DNA of 64,000 nucleotides. Origin: Planctomycetota bacterium (GTDB lineage: Bacteria; Planctomycetota; Phycisphaerae; Sedimentisphaerales; Anaerobacaceae). Numbering within the stretch: position 1 is the stretch's first letter; each line of letters begins with the position of its first letter. The stretch lies in NCBI GenBank assembly GCA_019456255.1, contig VRUG01000016.1, forward strand, positions 1-64,000, written 5' to 3'. The notes below the pieces were generated by a model. The model made no database searches. It was not told the DNA's origin and was given only the letters and a program-made list of their open reading frames with translations. Both the position numbers and the translations under genes were made by a program. Positions 16,338 through 24,636 of the stretch are shown in pieces.

Positions 16338-17708
16338 ATGGCCTACGATGATATGACTTTTGGTTCGTTTGACAGCGCTGAGAAAAAAGCAAGGATGGCC
16401 TATAGGCTTTACGAAGATGGGAAAATCGCGCTCGCACTTCTAAAGATTGAAGAAGCTATCGAAATTAATCCCGCAAATGGTGCGTGGCATTTCAATAAGG
16501 GACTCACACTCGATTCTATTAACAGATTTGCAGACGCAATAGAAGAATACGAAACCGCACTCGACTACTGCCAGGAAGATATCGAGATTCTAAATTCTCT
16601 CGCCGTCGATTATACAAGAACCGGACAATACGACAGAGCGCTCGAACTCTTCGAATACATTCAACAGCAGGACCCTGAATTCGAACCGTCATACTGCAAC
16701 AGAATTATAACGTACACCGAAATGGAACAGCACGAACTCGCAGAAGAAATGTTCTATCTGGGACAGCAGATCGACCCGGACTGTGCGCTGTGTTTTTATA
16801 ACATCGGAAATAATCTCTTTATAAGAGGACTATACGAAAAAGCTATACACTGCTGGGAAAAAACCGCGACGCTCGAACCAACCCACCCGCAGATTCACTA
16901 TCGAATCGCACAGGCTTACTGGGCCAGCGGCAACGACGAAAAGGCGCATAACCATTTCCTGATAGAACTTAGAAACGACCCAGGTGACATCGATGTCATA
17001 TATGATTTCGGTATCTTCCTGCTGCAGACCGGAAAAGTCGAACAGGCTACGGAAAAGTTCAACAGGATAATCGAACTAAACCCCGATTTCGCACCGGCCT
17101 TTTTCTATCTCGGTGAGATCGCTTTCAATAATCTTGATTATGAGCCGGCATTGAAGTTTTATAGAGAAGCTATCAAACTCGACAACGAACTTAGCGGACC
17201 GTGCTTTAGACTCGCACAGTTTTTTCTCTCGAACAATCTGCCGCATAAAGCAAAAGCTTATCTGTTTTCTGAACTGGAACTAAATCCCGATGACGCCGAC
17301 ATACTCGTTTCGATGGCGTCTATGTTCATGGCCATTGATTCACCTATCCACGCTGCCAATTGCCTCATAAAAGCAATTGACATCGACCCGACAAGTGCAG
17401 ATGCCTATTACTATATGGGCCTGCTAAACGCGGCGAAAGGTGAATTCGAAGATGCCGCTGAATTCTTCGCTCATGCACTCGACGTTGATGCCGACCACCT
17501 TTCAGCTTTAAAGGACTCGACCATACTGTGCATCGTTCTGGGCAGGCTTGAGGATGCGAAAGAAAAATTACAAAAAGCGAAAACACTGGCCCCGGATAAT
17601 GTGGACCTGAATCCGGTTAGCAGAAAATTAGCTGCTGCGGTTATTAAAAATAAAATATACAAAATGCTTTCTTCATTAAGACCAGAATCCTTACTAAAAA
17701 GGGGCTGA
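16338..17708 (+). CDS. Tetratricopeptide-repeat protein
   Basis: A 456-residue soluble protein made of about eleven TPR units from residue 15 to 430 (e.g. GAWHFNKGLTLDSINRFADAIEEYETAL, ADAYYYMGLLNAAKGEFEDAAEFFAHALD), each with the W/L-G-Y-A-F-A-P pattern. No signal peptide or enzyme domain. TPR stacks act as protein-protein scaffolds, with no specific partner evident here. The ATG follows AAAAAAGGAG. The gene stands alone, with a terminator overlapping its stop codon. Confidence 0.88.
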   Translation: MAYDDMTFGSFDSAEKKARMAYRLYEDGKIALALLKIEEAIEINPANGAWHFNKGLTLDSINRFADAIEEYETALDYCQEDIEILNSLAVDYTRTGQYDRALELFEYIQQQDPEFEPSYCNRIITYTEMEQHELAEEMFYLGQQIDPDCALCFYNIGNNLFIRGLYEKAIHCWEKTATLEPTHPQIHYRIAQAYWASGNDEKAHNHFLIELRNDPGDIDVIYDFGIFLLQTGKVEQATEKFNRIIELNPDFAPAFFYLGEIAFNNLDYEPALKFYREAIKLDNELSGPCFRLAQFFLSNNLPHKAKAYLFSELELNPDDADILVSMASMFMAIDSPIHAANCLIKAIDIDPTSADAYYYMGLLNAAKGEFEDAAEFFAHALDVDADHLSALKDSTILCIVLGRLEDAKEKLQKAKTLAPDNVDLNPVSRKLAAAVIKNKIYKMLSSLRPESLLKRG

Positions 17709-17729
17709 CATTTAGTTGGCCCCTTTTTT
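17696..17729 (+). terminator. Rho-independent terminator of the TPR gene
   Basis: A run of A, then GGGGC (17701-17705), a 13-nt loop, GCCCC (17719-17723) and TTTTTT. The stem begins before the stop codon, so the coding end and terminator overlap. The A/T flanks make it symmetrical, but the orientation fits the plus strand. Confidence 0.85.
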
Positions 17730-17784
17730 GTGCATTTCTCTTTTGTTCCCGAAAAATGGGTTTCTGAGAAATTGGGTTTGAATT

Positions 17785-18031
17785 GGGTTCGTTTTTTTGT
17801 GTTGCATATCGTGTAAATTCCCGTAATTGTTTGTTTGGTAGTGGGTTAGGTTCATTTCTTTATTTCTAAAATTGGGTTTGTTTTCTCGAAAAGACATCGA
17901 GGCTCTGCGCTGCGCTTCGTGTCCATAAATGGGTTCGTTTTTTTGCATTGCATATCATGTAAATTCCCGTAATTGGTTGTTAGGTAGTAAGTTAGAATCA
18001 TTCTTACACTTCTTAAAATGGGTTCGTTTAG
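17785..18031 (-). repeat. Two tandem copies of a dispersed intergenic repeat (family A)
   Basis: Two units of about 100 bp (17785-17883 and 17931-18031) begin with GGGTTCGTTTTTTTG, share TGCATATC and TAAATTCCCGTAATT, and end with another GGGTT(C/T)G. The reverse strand translates loosely as KTNPF...NYGNLHDMQ, but stops interrupt it, so it is a repeat and not a gene. Related units occur in the opposite orientation at 41.1-41.35 kb. Confidence 0.8.
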
Positions 18032-18186
18032 TAAAACGTTTATTTTTTTAGACATGATACCTAGGGCACAAGTAACAGGATGAAAAGTAAAAAGCCTCCA
18101 CAGATAGACAGAGATTTTAAAATTAGATTTACACAGTTTTTTTTTAGCCATGTAGAGATACCTTTTTTTAGAACGTCATCGTCTCT

Positions 18187-18336
18187 ATAATTAGGCCGAC
18201 TTGCGCGTTTGTTACGAAAAATGGGGGGAATTCACAGAGAAGAAATTGTGTAACTTAAGGGCTGGTAAAGAGTTAAAAAAAATTAGTTTTTTTTCGATTT
18301 TACAAAAACCCCTTGCGCGGTTGGTTGATTATTGAG
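18187..18336 (+). repeat. Second dispersed repeat (family B), inverted copy at 40.83-40.96 kb
   Basis: Three blocks in order, GGCCGACTTGCGCGTTTGTT, GTAACTTAAGGGCTGG and TTGCGCGGTTGGTTGATTAT, recur with a few substitutions in reverse complement at 40830-40963. Spacing is similar and family A copies lie on the same side. The two loci are therefore copies of one composite element of about 550 bp. Confidence 0.75.
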
Positions 18337-18390
18337 GTATTATGCTGTAAAACAGGAAATGTAAATATTAACAGTTGAAAGGAATTGATT

Positions 18391-18780
18391 ATGGCAGAAA
18401 ACACTTGGCCGAGAAACCAAAATGCTGGCCCGGATGGTGGTTTATCTACTGGCCCAGGTGGCGGAATGTCGACTGGACCTGGTGGTGGAATGTCTACCGG
18501 GCCCGGCGGCGGAATGTCTACTGGTCCGGGTGGTGGGTTGTCCACTGGTCCGGGTGGCGGGTTGTCCACTGGTCCGGGTGGCGGGTTGTCCACTGGTCCG
18601 GGTGGTGGGTTGTCTGCTGGTCCCGGGGGTGGGTTGTCCACTGGTCCGGGTGGTGGGATGTCCACCGGGCCAACTCCATATCGGAGCAATATTCCCCCTT
18701 GGCCAGTCTTCATTAAGGAATTGGAAAAGAGAGGGTTAAATCAATATGTCGCCCTCATCAAAAACCATTTGCGAATTTGA
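18391..18780 (+). CDS. Gly-rich protein with ten LSTGPGGG-type octapeptide repeats
   Basis: A 129-residue protein from the ATG at 18391 (AAAGGAA seven bases upstream; the TTG two codons earlier is less likely). After [17 protein letters not shown] come ten (L/M)S(T/A)GPGGG units encoded by 24-bp repeats (about 18433-18672), then a short globular tail with a predicted helix ([26 protein letters not shown]). No signal peptide. Similar STGPGGG proteins are, from memory, scattered in planctomycetes, always hypothetical. The repeat could act as a spacer or a multivalent surface. Both reverse-strand and other-frame ORFs here are by-products of the repeat. Confidence 0.7.
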   Translation: MAENTWPRNQNAGPDGGLSTGPGGGMSTGPGGGMSTGPGGGMSTGPGGGLSTGPGGGLSTGPGGGLSTGPGGGLSAGPGGGLSTGPGGGMSTGPTPYRSNIPPWPVFIKELEKRGLNQYVALIKNHLRI

Positions 18781-18824
18781 TTGATTTTGTTGCGGTTTCA
18801 AGGCTAAAATGCCGAATACTAAAT

Positions 18825-19274
18825 TTACGAGAAACTAAGAGCTAATTCCTCGGCATTTTCTTTCAAAACTTCATCAGCATACTCTAGGTTGGTTCTCTTT
18901 CGTAAGTTTGTGAGTTCTTCAATCTCACTCCCAATGAGATTACTCAAGTCGTGTTTGATTATATGGGTTAACCGGACTCGATTTATTGCTTGTTTTGATA
19001 AGTTACATATTTCAATTCGCAATGGTTTGCTACTTGAAGCACCTATGAAAAAACTTATGTTATTTTTTTCAAAAAGCTTTTTTGGTTTTTCTTGCATAGA
19101 ATAATCAAATGTTATAAATAAAATATCCTTATCTTTTATATAGCCGGAAGAAATATTTTGCGGGATATCACTGGGGGGAATATATAACTCGATATTCATT
19201 TCAGCTTTCCCCTCTTGTTTTTTGAGAGGGGCATTGTAAATTTCTTTATTGAAAGATATAGCTCTTAATATCAT
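18825..19274 (-). CDS. Hypothetical protein, partner of the 2TM-GAF protein
   Basis: A 149-residue soluble protein, family not recognised. The N-terminal 80 residues look like an all-beta domain (AEMNIELYIPPSD..., DILFITFDYSM). The C-terminal part is helical and acidic (EEIEELTNLRKRTNLEYADEVLKENAEELAL). GGAGG six bases before its ATG lies inside the last codons of the upstream 2TM-GAF gene, so the two are co-transcribed and probably translated together. The AT-rich composition is unlike the housekeeping genes around and suggests acquisition by transfer. Confidence 0.6.
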   Translation of the reverse strand: MILRAISFNKEIYNAPLKKQEGKAEMNIELYIPPSDIPQNISSGYIKDKDILFITFDYSMQEKPKKLFEKNNISFFIGASSSKPLRIEICNLSKQAINRVRLTHIIKHDLSNLIGSEIEELTNLRKRTNLEYADEVLKENAEELALSFS

Positions 19275-19275
19275 T

Positions 19276-20127
19276 TTAAACCTCCATTTGAATTATTTGA
19301 CCAATTGTCAATGCAAATGAATTAAATCTCTTTCGCACTTCTTCGCTGAAAGGGTCTGCATTAGCAGTACTATCTACCAAAAGCACTCCCCACGTTTTTT
19401 CATTTTTATCAATTACAGTCCCATAAAAATGTCGCGATCTCCGATGTATTTTTCTTAACAAACGAAACTCAGGTATATTACCCTCTCTCATATACTTCCT
19501 TACTTTTGTTCTTTGATTTTGACTCAAATTTCTTTCAGAACGGCAGGTAGAAAAATCAATGTCGCTGATATCTGGAAGATTGGGAATATGCACACTTAAT
19601 CCAGTATGCCATATATACCCTACTATGCCTTCGCATTGTTCTTCCTTATCCATTTCAACCCTGAACATAGTGGAAGATTTTTTAAAACGTCGACCACACC
19701 GGGAATTTATAATTAGGTATCTTCCATATTTCGGCCATCTTAGATATAGTAAGCGTTTTCCTCTAATTCCAAGATGATAAATAAAATACCAATAGTTTCT
19801 AAGGAAAGCCCTAACCCAAGTAATTTCCTCAAACAAGGTTATACGATGTTCATTATCATTTCCGCTAAATAATTCACCATTTATCCTCGTCAGCAGCTCT
19901 TGTATAAGTTCCTTTTTTTGTTTATGTGGCTTAAGCCATCTTGGCCATAACGTATAAAAGAAAATATAAATCGCTGCTGCTGTAATAATCCATATCTTGT
20001 ATGAATCAGCAAAACCTACTATCTTTTGTATCCCTGTGTTTTGACTTGCCTTGAAAGAATCCAATTGGCTAATCAACGTTAAAACCAATAGACAGAGACC
20101 ATTAATAAGAATCAAAAACTTTTTCAT
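19276..20127 (-). CDS. Membrane protein with two N-terminal helices and a GAF-like cytoplasmic domain
   Basis: 283 residues. Helix 1 is FLILINGLCLLVLTLIS and helix 2 is IWIITAAAIYIFFYTLW, followed by a basic stop-transfer segment (RWLKPHKQKK). From about residue 85 the sequence resembles a GAF fold: an opening helix (HRITLFEEITWVRAFLR), a strand region with a Cys (IINSRCGRRFKKSSTMFRV), the GIVGYIWHTGLSVHIPNLPDI segment typical of GAF domains, and a closing strand-helix (WGVLLVDSTANADPFSEEVRKRFNSFALTIGQII). The GAF domain may sense a small molecule. No output enzyme is present, so signalling presumably goes through the overlapping 149-aa partner or through the membrane helices. This layout occurs in some phage-defence effectors, but that is only an analogy. 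Confidence 0.65.
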   Translation of the reverse strand: MKKFLILINGLCLLVLTLISQLDSFKASQNTGIQKIVGFADSYKIWIITAAAIYIFFYTLWPRWLKPHKQKKELIQELLTRINGELFSGNDNEHRITLFEEITWVRAFLRNYWYFIYHLGIRGKRLLYLRWPKYGRYLIINSRCGRRFKKSSTMFRVEMDKEEQCEGIVGYIWHTGLSVHIPNLPDISDIDFSTCRSERNLSQNQRTKVRKYMREGNIPEFRLLRKIHRRSRHFYGTVIDKNEKTWGVLLVDSTANADPFSEEVRKRFNSFALTIGQIIQMEV

Positions 20128-20380
20128 ATTATACCATTTTTGACGATTAATTACAATGCCCGCGATTAATAATGTCCAAACGCCAGCAGCGACGATTCTT
20201 GCGCATTTTCGAGGTGTTTTTTCCGCTAATGCCGTAAATTAGAGCCAGAAAATACGGTCAAGTCAAGGAATTGTTAGTATTTTTTACAACCAACTACTGT
20301 TTTTAGACCAAAAAGGCAGGCTATTTCTTGTAATATAACAAGTTTTTGTAAAAAAGTAGACCTTCATCCCGCACAAACCG

Positions 20381-21052
20381 TTACAAATCAACCTCAGCAT
20401 CCATGCCTAAAGATTCAAGATAGCTTAATAAATTTAGACCTTTTTGGCGAATTTCTTCATAGTCATTTTTGCAATTTTTAATGTAATGTTCTGCGTCTTC
20501 TATATAAGCTTTTATGGTCGCTGTGAAATCAACTACCTCTCTGTTGTAGCGTTTGACATTGGCATTGTAAGAATTAATTGCAAATTCATTGTCTAAATAC
20601 AATGGCTTATATGGTTTTGTAGGGGGCAAATGAAAATAATCAAAATCAGGGAACTTAGGATAGCCCATAAATCCAAAATTAGAATTGCTAGTAAAAGTGA
20701 AGACGGAACCAACGCGGCTTAAACTAAAAAACTCAAAACCAAGGTTGGTAGCGTTCACTATGGCATTTATTTTTTTGGCAGCGTTATCTACGTTATCTTC
20801 AACTTCTTTCAAGTCATTAACTACGCCATCAAGATAATCTTTCGCCTCTTCTTCAAATTCAATTTTAGCAAACGAGTCACTTGTATTTAAGGCTGGTGGG
20901 TCTTCATATCCATAAGTAAGGTTACTTGTACCGGTTGTTTTTTTAAAGTGTGAAGAAAATCCTGTATAAGGAGAGTAATGGGAATATCCAGAATAATAAG
21001 TTCCGCAGCCAACAATAAATAATAGAAACAATGTGCAAACGTATTTTTTCAC
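20381..21052 (-). CDS. Predicted lipoprotein of unknown function
   Basis: A 223-residue protein with a short signal ending in a lipobox (LFLLFIVGC, Cys 16). The mature N-terminus is Tyr/Ser/Gly rich (GTYYSGYSHYSPYTGF). A coiled-coil-like stretch follows (EEEAKDYLDGVVNDLKEVEDNVDNAAKKINAIV), then an aromatic beta-like region and a final helix. No family recognised. It sits between the AT-rich operon and purH, with no clear operon partner. Confidence 0.6.
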   Translation of the reverse strand: MKKYVCTLFLLFIVGCGTYYSGYSHYSPYTGFSSHFKKTTGTSNLTYGYEDPPALNTSDSFAKIEFEEEAKDYLDGVVNDLKEVEDNVDNAAKKINAIVNATNLGFEFFSLSRVGSVFTFTSNSNFGFMGYPKFPDFDYFHLPPTKPYKPLYLDNEFAINSYNANVKRYNREVVDFTATIKAYIEDAEHYIKNCKNDYEEIRQKGLNLLSYLESLGMDAEVDL

Positions 21053-21122
21053 TTTTACTCCCTTTTAGTCAGACATATTAGACTCTGTATATATTTTGGT
21101 GTCAAGGATTTGATTTAGGCAT

Positions 21123-21154
21123 AAAAAAAGCCCGAGTTTTAGGTCGGGCTTTTT
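21123..21154 (-). terminator. Rho-independent terminator after purH
   Basis: GCCCGA (21130-21135), an 8-nt loop and TCGGGC (21144-21149), with A7 on one side and T5 on the other. It lies 31 bp past the purH stop on the minus strand, where the A-run becomes the U-tract. Confidence 0.9.
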
Positions 21155-21184
21155 GAAATCACAATTTACCCTCAGCTTGCGAGG

Positions 21185-22834
21185 CTAATGTTTAAAATGT
21201 CTCTTGCCTGTAAAGACCATCGCGATACCGTGCTTATCAGCACATGCGATAATTTCATCATCTTTATTCGAGCCGCCCGGCTGAACGATACATGCCACGC
21301 CCGCTTTAGCGGCGTTCTCAATATTATCAGGGAACGGGAAAAACGCGTCCGACGCCATTGCACAACCCTTGGATTCGTCGCCTGCATTTTTAAACGCTAT
21401 CAAACCAGACTCAACCCTGTTCATCTGTCCAGCGCCAACGCCTAAGATCTTTCTGTTCTTCGTCAGCACAATTGTATTACTCTTAACATGCTTGGCAGCT
21501 ATCCATGCAATCCGCAAGTCTTCCAGCTGCTCATCGGTCGGCTTAGTCTGCGTCGGGAACTTCAGCTCATCGGGTTCCCACGCAACAAGGTCGCGCCTTT
21601 GCAGCAGCATTCCGCCTATAATGCAGCGCGTATCGAACTCGCCGCAGTCAGTTTTCGAGTTATCTATAGGCCCGGTTTCCAGCAGGCGAACACGAGCACC
21701 CCACGCCTTTTCGGTTCGGATAATATCAACCGCATCGGTATCGAAGTTCGGTGCGATTATGACTTCTGCGAAAAATCCGCTCGCGCCAAGCGCCTTGCCG
21801 TACTTGCTGTAAGATTCCATTATCGTCTGTGCCAGCTTGGCGTCGACTTTGCGGTTCAGCGCGACAATCCCGCCGAACGCACTTATAACGTCACCTTCAT
21901 ACGCCTTGCGATACGCCTCACAAATATCATCATCAACTGCGCATCCGCACGGATTCAAATGCTTCACGACTACCGCCGCTGGCGAATCAAACTCCTTGAC
22001 CAATTCAAAAGCAGCGTTCGTATCGAGTAGGTTATTAAAGCTAATCTCTTTACCGCCCTCTAATAGCTTGGCACTTGAAATCGAGGTCTCACCGGTCGTT
22101 GTCAGCTTATAAAAGGCAGCATCCTGATGCGGGTTCTCGCCGTAACGAAGTGTATTTTGCTTCACCAGAGCGATTGAAACCTTCTCCGGATACACAACGC
22201 CTGATTTGCAATTCAAATATTTCGATATCGCAGCGTCATAACTCGCTGTCAAACTAAACGCGATTCGCGCCAAGTCGCTTCGAGTTTCCTGACAGACCCC
22301 GCCATCTTTTTCTTTCATCTCAGTTAATACCCTGTCATACTGGTCCGGGCTTGTCACTACCGCGACAAACTTATTATTCTTCGCCGCCGACCGCAGCATG
22401 CTTGGCCCGCCGATATCAATGTTCTCAATCGCCTCTTCCAACGTGCATCGGTCTTTGGCTATCGTCGCCTCAAAAGGATACAGATTTACGCAAACCAGAT
22501 CGATCGGTTCAATCTCATTGTCTTTCATCGCCTGGAGATGACTGTCCTTGTCACGCAGCCCCAGGAGCCCGCCATGGATCCGTGGATGAAGGGTCTTAAC
22601 ACGCCCGTCCATCATCTCTGGAAAACCCGTCACACTCTCAATGCCGACAACCTCAATACCGGCCTTAGCCAAAGCCTTAGCTGTCCCGCCGGTACTGATT
22701 ATCTTTACGCCCATTTTGGCCAGTTCCTTAGCGAACTCGACCACGCCTGTTTTGTCGGACACACTCACAAGTGCCCTCGTAATTTTCACATCCATTTGAG
22801 TTTTTCCCTTTTTCTCTAAGGTTTCCAATGCCAT
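21185..22834 (-). CDS. purH: Bifunctional AICAR transformylase / IMP cyclohydrolase PurH
   Basis: Carries out the last two steps of IMP synthesis. The N-terminal MGS-like cyclohydrolase domain starts at ALVSVSDKTGVVEFAKELAKMG (IISTGGTAKAL, MMDGRVKTLHPRIHGG). The C-terminal transformylase has VVKHLNPCGCAV, whose Lys-His pair is catalytic, SAFGGIVALN and SDAFFPFPDNIENAAKAGV. At 549 residues it is slightly long; the first 13 residues (MALETLEKKGKTQ) precede the conserved start, so MDVKIT is an alternative start. AAAGGGA lies eight bases before the chosen ATG. Confidence 0.96.
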   Translation of the reverse strand: MALETLEKKGKTQMDVKITRALVSVSDKTGVVEFAKELAKMGVKIISTGGTAKALAKAGIEVVGIESVTGFPEMMDGRVKTLHPRIHGGLLGLRDKDSHLQAMKDNEIEPIDLVCVNLYPFEATIAKDRCTLEEAIENIDIGGPSMLRSAAKNNKFVAVVTSPDQYDRVLTEMKEKDGGVCQETRSDLARIAFSLTASYDAAISKYLNCKSGVVYPEKVSIALVKQNTLRYGENPHQDAAFYKLTTTGETSISSAKLLEGGKEISFNNLLDTNAAFELVKEFDSPAAVVVKHLNPCGCAVDDDICEAYRKAYEGDVISAFGGIVALNRKVDAKLAQTIMESYSKYGKALGASGFFAEVIIAPNFDTDAVDIIRTEKAWGARVRLLETGPIDNSKTDCGEFDTRCIIGGMLLQRRDLVAWEPDELKFPTQTKPTDEQLEDLRIAWIAAKHVKSNTIVLTKNRKILGVGAGQMNRVESGLIAFKNAGDESKGCAMASDAFFPFPDNIENAAKAGVACIVQPGGSNKDDEIIACADKHGIAMVFTGKRHFKH

Positions 22835-22873
22835 TATCTATCCCTTTCCGCAACCGTGAAGTAAAATAAAGAT

Positions 22874-23986
22874 TTAATATTTAGGCTCAAGACATGCGAT
22901 ACGCCCATCCTTGCCGCCCACATAAATTTTCGAATCAGCAAAGTTGACTGCGTATTTAGAGGCCTCTGCAATCGTTGCCTCGCCGAGCTTTTCACCCTTG
23001 CCGTTGTCCATCAAAATAATCTTGCTCCCTTCGGCAAGTACATAAGCTTTGTCACCGTACTCGCTGAGCAAATCAAGCCCGTCAGCAAGCGTCCATATCT
23101 CACTGCCGGTATCTTTATCAATCGCAATCAGGCCCTTGCCGCGAACATACTGATAAACAATAGCCTTCGTCACACGAGGCCCACGCTCCAATATCCCGTC
23201 TGTTGGGTAAAGCCAAACCAATTTGCCCTTCTCCCCGCTAATCTTATAGACCTTCGTATCATTGCTCGCGAAGTATAGCGAATTTTTATCGATACTCATT
23301 TTGCCAACAATTCCGCCACCTGCATCAAACCGCCACTTCACCTTTTTTCCGTTAGAGTGAATACACATAACTTCACCGGCCAAACTGGAAAACAAAAGCA
23401 GATTCTCCAACGCGATAATCGAAGTAATCTCAGTGTCACTCGGAGCGGCGACCTCATAAACCTGAATCTTATTGCTGGCTAAAAGGGTGTGTATGCGATT
23501 GTCCCTGCCGGCTATAAAATAATTTCGCGAATTGCGAGTTGCTGCGCATGTGCCGCTAAAATCAAGACGAGTACTGGAAATTTCAACTCCGCTATCAAGA
23601 TTCAGTTCCACAAGACGATTACCAAGCAGAGAATAAAGCATCCCATTATATTCGCTGATACCGAATATCGGCAGCCCTGACGGGGCGACATCCTGGATAA
23701 ATACTGCACTGCCGTTTTGACGATTCAAACTGACAAGATAATTCGATTCGCTAAAGCCGTAAACTCTATCGCCGGCAAGCTCCAACTGCTTGAGACTATC
23801 GAAATTGTCGAAGGGGAATTTGTTTTGCCAGACGATTTTCAACTCGATATCTTTTATCTGTTCATCTGCCACAAGCCATTGGACAGGCCCTGAAGATGCA
23901 GGTGCGATTTCGCTTTGACCATGACAACCGCAAAATAATAGTACACCAACAACTGAAATTAACGAGATTTGTGAAAATTTACTCAT
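22874..23986 (-). CDS. PQQ-type beta-propeller lipoprotein
   Basis: The start is chosen at MSKFSQIS (23986) because AGGG lies nine bases upstream and the signal peptide then has normal length; the frame opens at a GTG ten codons earlier. The signal ends VGVLLFCGC, a plausible lipobox. The rest is repeated beta blades with AWxxxG-like spacing (LVSLNRQNGSAVFIQD, AIDKDTGSEIWTLADGLDLL, KVYKISGEKGKLVWLYPTDG), typical of PQQ-like propellers. No PQQ or quinoprotein dehydrogenase catalytic motif is obvious. It resembles BamB in fold only. Probably an envelope scaffold. Confidence 0.8.
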   Translation of the reverse strand: MSKFSQISLISVVGVLLFCGCHGQSEIAPASSGPVQWLVADEQIKDIELKIVWQNKFPFDNFDSLKQLELAGDRVYGFSESNYLVSLNRQNGSAVFIQDVAPSGLPIFGISEYNGMLYSLLGNRLVELNLDSGVEISSTRLDFSGTCAATRNSRNYFIAGRDNRIHTLLASNKIQVYEVAAPSDTEITSIIALENLLLFSSLAGEVMCIHSNGKKVKWRFDAGGGIVGKMSIDKNSLYFASNDTKVYKISGEKGKLVWLYPTDGILERGPRVTKAIVYQYVRGKGLIAIDKDTGSEIWTLADGLDLLSEYGDKAYVLAEGSKIILMDNGKGEKLGEATIAEASKYAVNFADSKIYVGGKDGRIACLEPKY

Positions 23987-24058
23987 CGGAAAAACCCTCA
24001 TTGTCATCATCCCCACATTTATTTAGTTTTAATTTATAACTACTTAGCTTTAAATTGC

Positions 24059-24346
24059 CTACGGCATCTCGACATAGTCAGCAAGGTCGACATTTTTCAC
24101 CCTTTCGAATTCAAGCAGTTCCTCAATTCGCTTGATGTCGTCCTGTATCCTGTTTGCAAGCTTGAAGATATAAGGACTGCCGCTAAGACGGTTTTGCAAA
24201 TCCTCCAGCATCGGCTCCCACGTCCCGCCATAAAGCTGACGCTTAAGTACCACCAGCATCTTCGATTCTTCGCTCAACGTCGCGACAAAATCGCTGATTT
24301 CGCCACTAATAGCAGGGTTTTCGCCTTTTTTTTCCTTTTCGGACAT
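24059..24346 (-). CDS. Small hypothetical protein
   Basis: Ninety-five residues, mostly helical and acidic. A middle block (SKMLVVLKRQLYGGTWEPMLEDLQNRLSGSPYIFKLANRIQDDIKRI) looks like a folded helical unit. No signal peptide or known motif. It lies 72 bp upstream of the propeller gene on the same strand and may share its transcript. No ribosome site is evident before the ATG. Confidence 0.55.
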   Translation of the reverse strand: MSEKEKKGENPAISGEISDFVATLSEESKMLVVLKRQLYGGTWEPMLEDLQNRLSGSPYIFKLANRIQDDIKRIEELLEFERVKNVDLADYVEMP

Positions 24347-24532
24347 AGCTTAATTCCCATACTCTAACAGGAATATAAAATCTAATCTCATTGGCCAAAA
24401 ATTGCAAATAAAATCCATAAATTTGGGTAATTTTCAACTTAGCACCCCACATACCCCATTTTAACACCGAGCATAGGGAAAGAATAAGCTAAAAGGCAAC
24501 GAAGAGCACGAAAGACACAGGTGGGACAAGGT

Positions 24533-24563
24533 AAAAAAAAAGAACTGCAAGATAAACTTGCAG
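24533..24563 (-). terminator. Rho-independent terminator of the beta-helix gene
   Basis: CTGCAAG (24545-24551), loop ATAAA, CTTGCAG (24557-24563); on the minus strand this is followed by TTC and a long T run (24532-24541 on the plus strand is A-rich). It lies about 75 bp beyond the stop of the 816-aa gene. Confidence 0.85.
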
Positions 24564-24636
24564 CCCTTTGTTATATGTTAGCGGTTAACAAATCATATAT
24601 TTTTATTGAACTGGTGGCCACCATATTCCATTGCCA

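Noticed and set aside
17712-18151. Two reverse-strand frames reading KTNPI/NYGNLHDMQ
   Set aside because: They derive from the intergenic repeat family A. Other copies have stops and indels, and no ribosome site is present.
18433-18672. CRISPR-like direct repeats
   Set aside because: The 24-bp units are contiguous with no spacers and encode an octapeptide in one frame.
18300-18716. Reverse-strand frame with PPPGPVD repeats
   Set aside because: It is the antisense of the LSTGPGGG repeat. It has no ribosome site and its N- and C-terminal parts fall in non-coding or antisense sequence.
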